From assembly GCA_045531455.1 (NCBI GenBank), contig JAZSEA010000115.1, positions 1 through 33,594 of the forward strand: a stretch of DNA of 33,594 nt. The letters are read 5' to 3'. Source of the stretch: CAG-390 sp045531455. GTDB lineage: Bacteria > Bacillota > Clostridia > Oscillospirales > CAG-272. Under the pieces are notes generated by a model. It was not told the origin of the DNA and did no database searches. It saw only the letters and a list, made by a program, of their open reading frames with translations. Of this stretch, positions 31,798 to 33,594 are shown piece by piece. Each line of letters opens with the position of its first letter. Position 1 is the stretch's first letter. Position numbers and translations under genes: made by a program.

Positions 31798-33294
31798 ATG
31801 AAACGATCGGCAAAGATCCTTGCGCTGATTTTAGCGATCATTACGATCCTGCCCACTCTTATCGCGTGTGCAGAGACCAAGGACCCCGAGGTCACCACGG
31901 AACCCACAGCATCCACAACGGCTCCCGAGGAAGGAGCTACTAACGAGGATACCTCTCATCTTTACGATGAGGAAGGCTACCTCAAGAGCGATCTTCCCGA
32001 GCTCGATTTCGGCGGAGAGACCTTCACCATCCTCTATTGGAGCGACGTTGAAATGCAGGAATACGAGGCAGAGGAGCTGAGCGGAACCCTTGTAAACGAC
32101 GCTATTTACAAGCGTAACGCAAACGTTCAGGCGAAGCTCAACATCGAATTTGAGTGGCTGAGTACCGCGGGAAACAACAATAAGACAAGTGAATTCGTCA
32201 ACTACGTAGGCAACATCTACAGAGGCGGCGACACACCCCTCGACCTCATTTCGGCTTATTCCAGAACCACCGCGATGTGCGCTATCGACGGCTACTGCGC
32301 CGACATGGCAGACCTTCCCTATCTCAACTTCGAGATGCCCTGGTGGCCCGAGAGCCTTCTTGACGTCGTCTCGATCGGCGACAGCATCTATTTCGCATCG
32401 GGCGACGCATCGATCAACGTGCTCCACCTGATGTACGCTATGTATTGCAACAACGAGCTGATCAAGAAATACCAGCTCGAGGATCCCATCGACCTCGTCC
32501 GCAGCAATGAATGGACTCTCGAAAAGCTCATCACCATGACCGCTGACGCATACGAGGATCTCGACGCAAGCAACAAGAAGGACGAGGGCGACTTCTACGG
32601 CTTTGTAGGCGCGAACTACGGTCTTGACGCATTCTATACCGGCTCGGATCTCCGTCTCGTTGAGCAGGATGAAGACAAGCTCCTCGTTATCTCCGAGGAC
32701 TTTTACAGCAACAAGGCTGTAGACCTCTGCACCAAGCTCGGCGCGTGGATCGCATCCGACGACTGCTATATCGCGGGAACTCATCAGGATAGCTTCGTTG
32801 CGCAGAGAGCAATCTTTATCCAGGACCGCTGCCACCTTGCGGACAAGCGGCTTGTCGGTCAGGTAGACTTCTCCTACAGCATCATCCCCACTCCTCTCTA
32901 CGACAAGGATCAGGAAAACTTCATTTCCGTCGTCGGCAATCCCTTCTCGCTTTACGGAGTCTTCTCTAACAGCGAGGACGTTGAGCGCGCCGCGGCAGTT
33001 CTCGAGTGCTGGGCAAGCGAGGCTTACAGAACCACAACTCCCGCGCAGTTCGAGATGAATATGAAGCTCCGTTACTCCGAGACCTCCGACGAGGCGGATA
33101 TGTACAACATCATCCGTACCACCGTTTGCTTCGACCTCGGCAGACTCTTCAACAACAAGCTCAACAAGATCACCGATATCTTCTATAACGCCGCTTGCGA
33201 CAACAAAAACTGGGCAACCGTCAGCTCGGGTATGAGCAAGGTTCTTGAAAAGTACATCAAGAACGTAGCGACGTCTTTTGAGAAGCTGCAGTAA
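31798..33294 (+). CDS. Extracellular solute-binding lipoprotein, ABC-type
   Basis: The 498-residue protein has a lipoprotein signal with LPTLIAC (Cys24), a Thr/Pro/Glu linker, and a family-1-like solute-binding fold beginning DFGGETFTILYWSD (about 72-85). NDAIYKRNANVQAKLNIEFEW is characteristic of carbohydrate-binding proteins of ABC importers. Such proteins usually deliver oligosaccharides to a permease pair, but no permease or ATPase gene is in the window, so the partner lies outside it or elsewhere in the genome. A strong terminator follows directly, which makes downstream co-transcription unlikely. Confidence 0.85.
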   Translation: MKRSAKILALILAIITILPTLIACAETKDPEVTTEPTASTTAPEEGATNEDTSHLYDEEGYLKSDLPELDFGGETFTILYWSDVEMQEYEAEELSGTLVNDAIYKRNANVQAKLNIEFEWLSTAGNNNKTSEFVNYVGNIYRGGDTPLDLISAYSRTTAMCAIDGYCADMADLPYLNFEMPWWPESLLDVVSIGDSIYFASGDASINVLHLMYAMYCNNELIKKYQLEDPIDLVRSNEWTLEKLITMTADAYEDLDASNKKDEGDFYGFVGANYGLDAFYTGSDLRLVEQDEDKLLVISEDFYSNKAVDLCTKLGAWIASDDCYIAGTHQDSFVAQRAIFIQDRCHLADKRLVGQVDFSYSIIPTPLYDKDQENFISVVGNPFSLYGVFSNSEDVERAAAVLECWASEAYRTTTPAQFEMNMKLRYSETSDEADMYNIIRTTVCFDLGRLFNNKLNKITDIFYNAACDNKNWATVSSGMSKVLEKYIKNVATSFEKLQ

Positions 33295-33307
33295 AACAGA
33301 ATAATAC

Positions 33308-33339
33308 AAAAGGATGACTCATGATGGGTCATCCTTTTT
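33308..33339 (+). terminator. Rho-independent terminator after the solute-binding gene
   Basis: The arms AAAAGGATGACTC and GGGTCATCCTTTT (one G-T pair) close an ATGAT loop and end in TTTTT. It lies 13 nt after the stop codon. Confidence 0.9.
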
Positions 33340-33341
33340 CA

Positions 33342-33424
33342 AGTGCAGAGTGCAGAATGCAGAGTGCAGAGTTAAACATAAAAAGTGCAGAGTGCAGAAT
33401 GCAGAGTGCAGAGTGCAGAGTTAA
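33342..33424. repeat. AGTGCAG heptamer arrays, copies 2 and 3
   Basis: Copy 2 (33342-33375) is AGTGCAG x2, AATGCAG, AGTGCAG, AGTTAA, identical to the array at 2312-2345. After 8 nt, copy 3 (33384-33424) repeats it with one extra AGTGCAG. The order with the single AATGCAG in third place is kept in all three, so they derive from one ancestral module rather than independent slippage. Confidence 0.9.
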
Positions 33425-33594
33425 TGTAATTTTTCTCGCGTTGCTCGAAAAACATCTGTGCGATAATTTAATATGGTTTTGATAAAACTTCGCTAAGCTA
33501 TAGCCGAAGAGAGCCGAACCCATAAGCTCTGCGGCGATAAATTTTCGCGTCTTTCGGCGTGATATATCTCGCAAGGTTAATACCTTGCTTCGCT
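33425..33594. other. Gene-free tail with small hairpins
   Basis: No gene can be supported here. A short minus-strand open frame runs through the heptamers and is judged spurious. Small stem-loops are visible: GTTTT-GAT-AAAAC (33476-33488) and GCAAGGT-TAAT-ACCTTGC (33571-33588). The stretch may belong to a longer dispersed repeat that continues past the window. Confidence 0.5.

Noticed and set aside
33329..33574. An 81-codon minus-strand open frame at the window end
   Set aside because: Half of it is translated heptamer repeat, and no ribosome binding site or domain is visible.

Overview
The window looks like a chromosomal segment of an uncultured anaerobic Firmicute of the class Clostridia, probably a gut-type Oscillospirales or Christensenellales relative. 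This is inferred from four things: the miaA / yggS / sepF / yggT / ileS / lspA / rluD order typical of Gram-positives; MecA and SepF; Gly/Cys/Asn repeat surface proteins with Thr-Glu-Pro stalks; and strong GGAGG ribosome binding sites with some TTG starts. I see no rRNA, tRNA, phage genes, transposase or CRISPR array.

Layout. Positions 1-11981 are a plus-strand accessory block. It holds two tandem beta-helix surface proteins (255-4378), an enoate-reductase-like flavoprotein (4511-6577), a two-subunit aconitase X (7030-8750), a cation diffusion facilitator (9305-10471) and a third surface protein of the same type (10566-11981). The gaps around the aconitase X pair hold an array of six triloop hairpins joined by GTGAAAT (6563-6704) and two related inverted-repeat (MITE-like) elements (about 6721-6999 and 8822-9250) that bracket it.

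Positions 12025-25090 are a long minus-strand housekeeping run, read from the right. It begins with queA, which carries an in-frame ochre stop. Next come an unknown protein, miaA, a HlyD-like membrane protein, yggS, sepF, yggT and an acidic coiled-coil protein in the usual DivIVA place. It continues with ileS, lspA and rluD, and ends with a HAD phosphatase and a small unknown protein. These genes link tRNA modification, division-site assembly, isoleucyl-tRNA charging and lipoprotein maturation. LspA would act on the three lipoproteins encoded further right.

Positions 25185-33594 hold dapA (plus), then a minus-strand group: a BspA-type leucine-rich-repeat lipoprotein, an SGNH hydrolase lipoprotein, a family-4 uracil-DNA glycosylase and a MecA-like adaptor. 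The last gene is a plus-strand solute-binding lipoprotein. The window closes with heptamer arrays identical in architecture to one 31 kb away at 2312.

The least conventional signals are non-coding: the GTGAAAT/triloop array, the bracketing inverted-repeat elements with covarying palindromic arms, the dispersed AGTGCAG heptamer arrays, and TTGCACAAAA sites just upstream of the promoters of the two tandem surface-protein genes. All family assignments come from motif recognition by eye; no database search was run.
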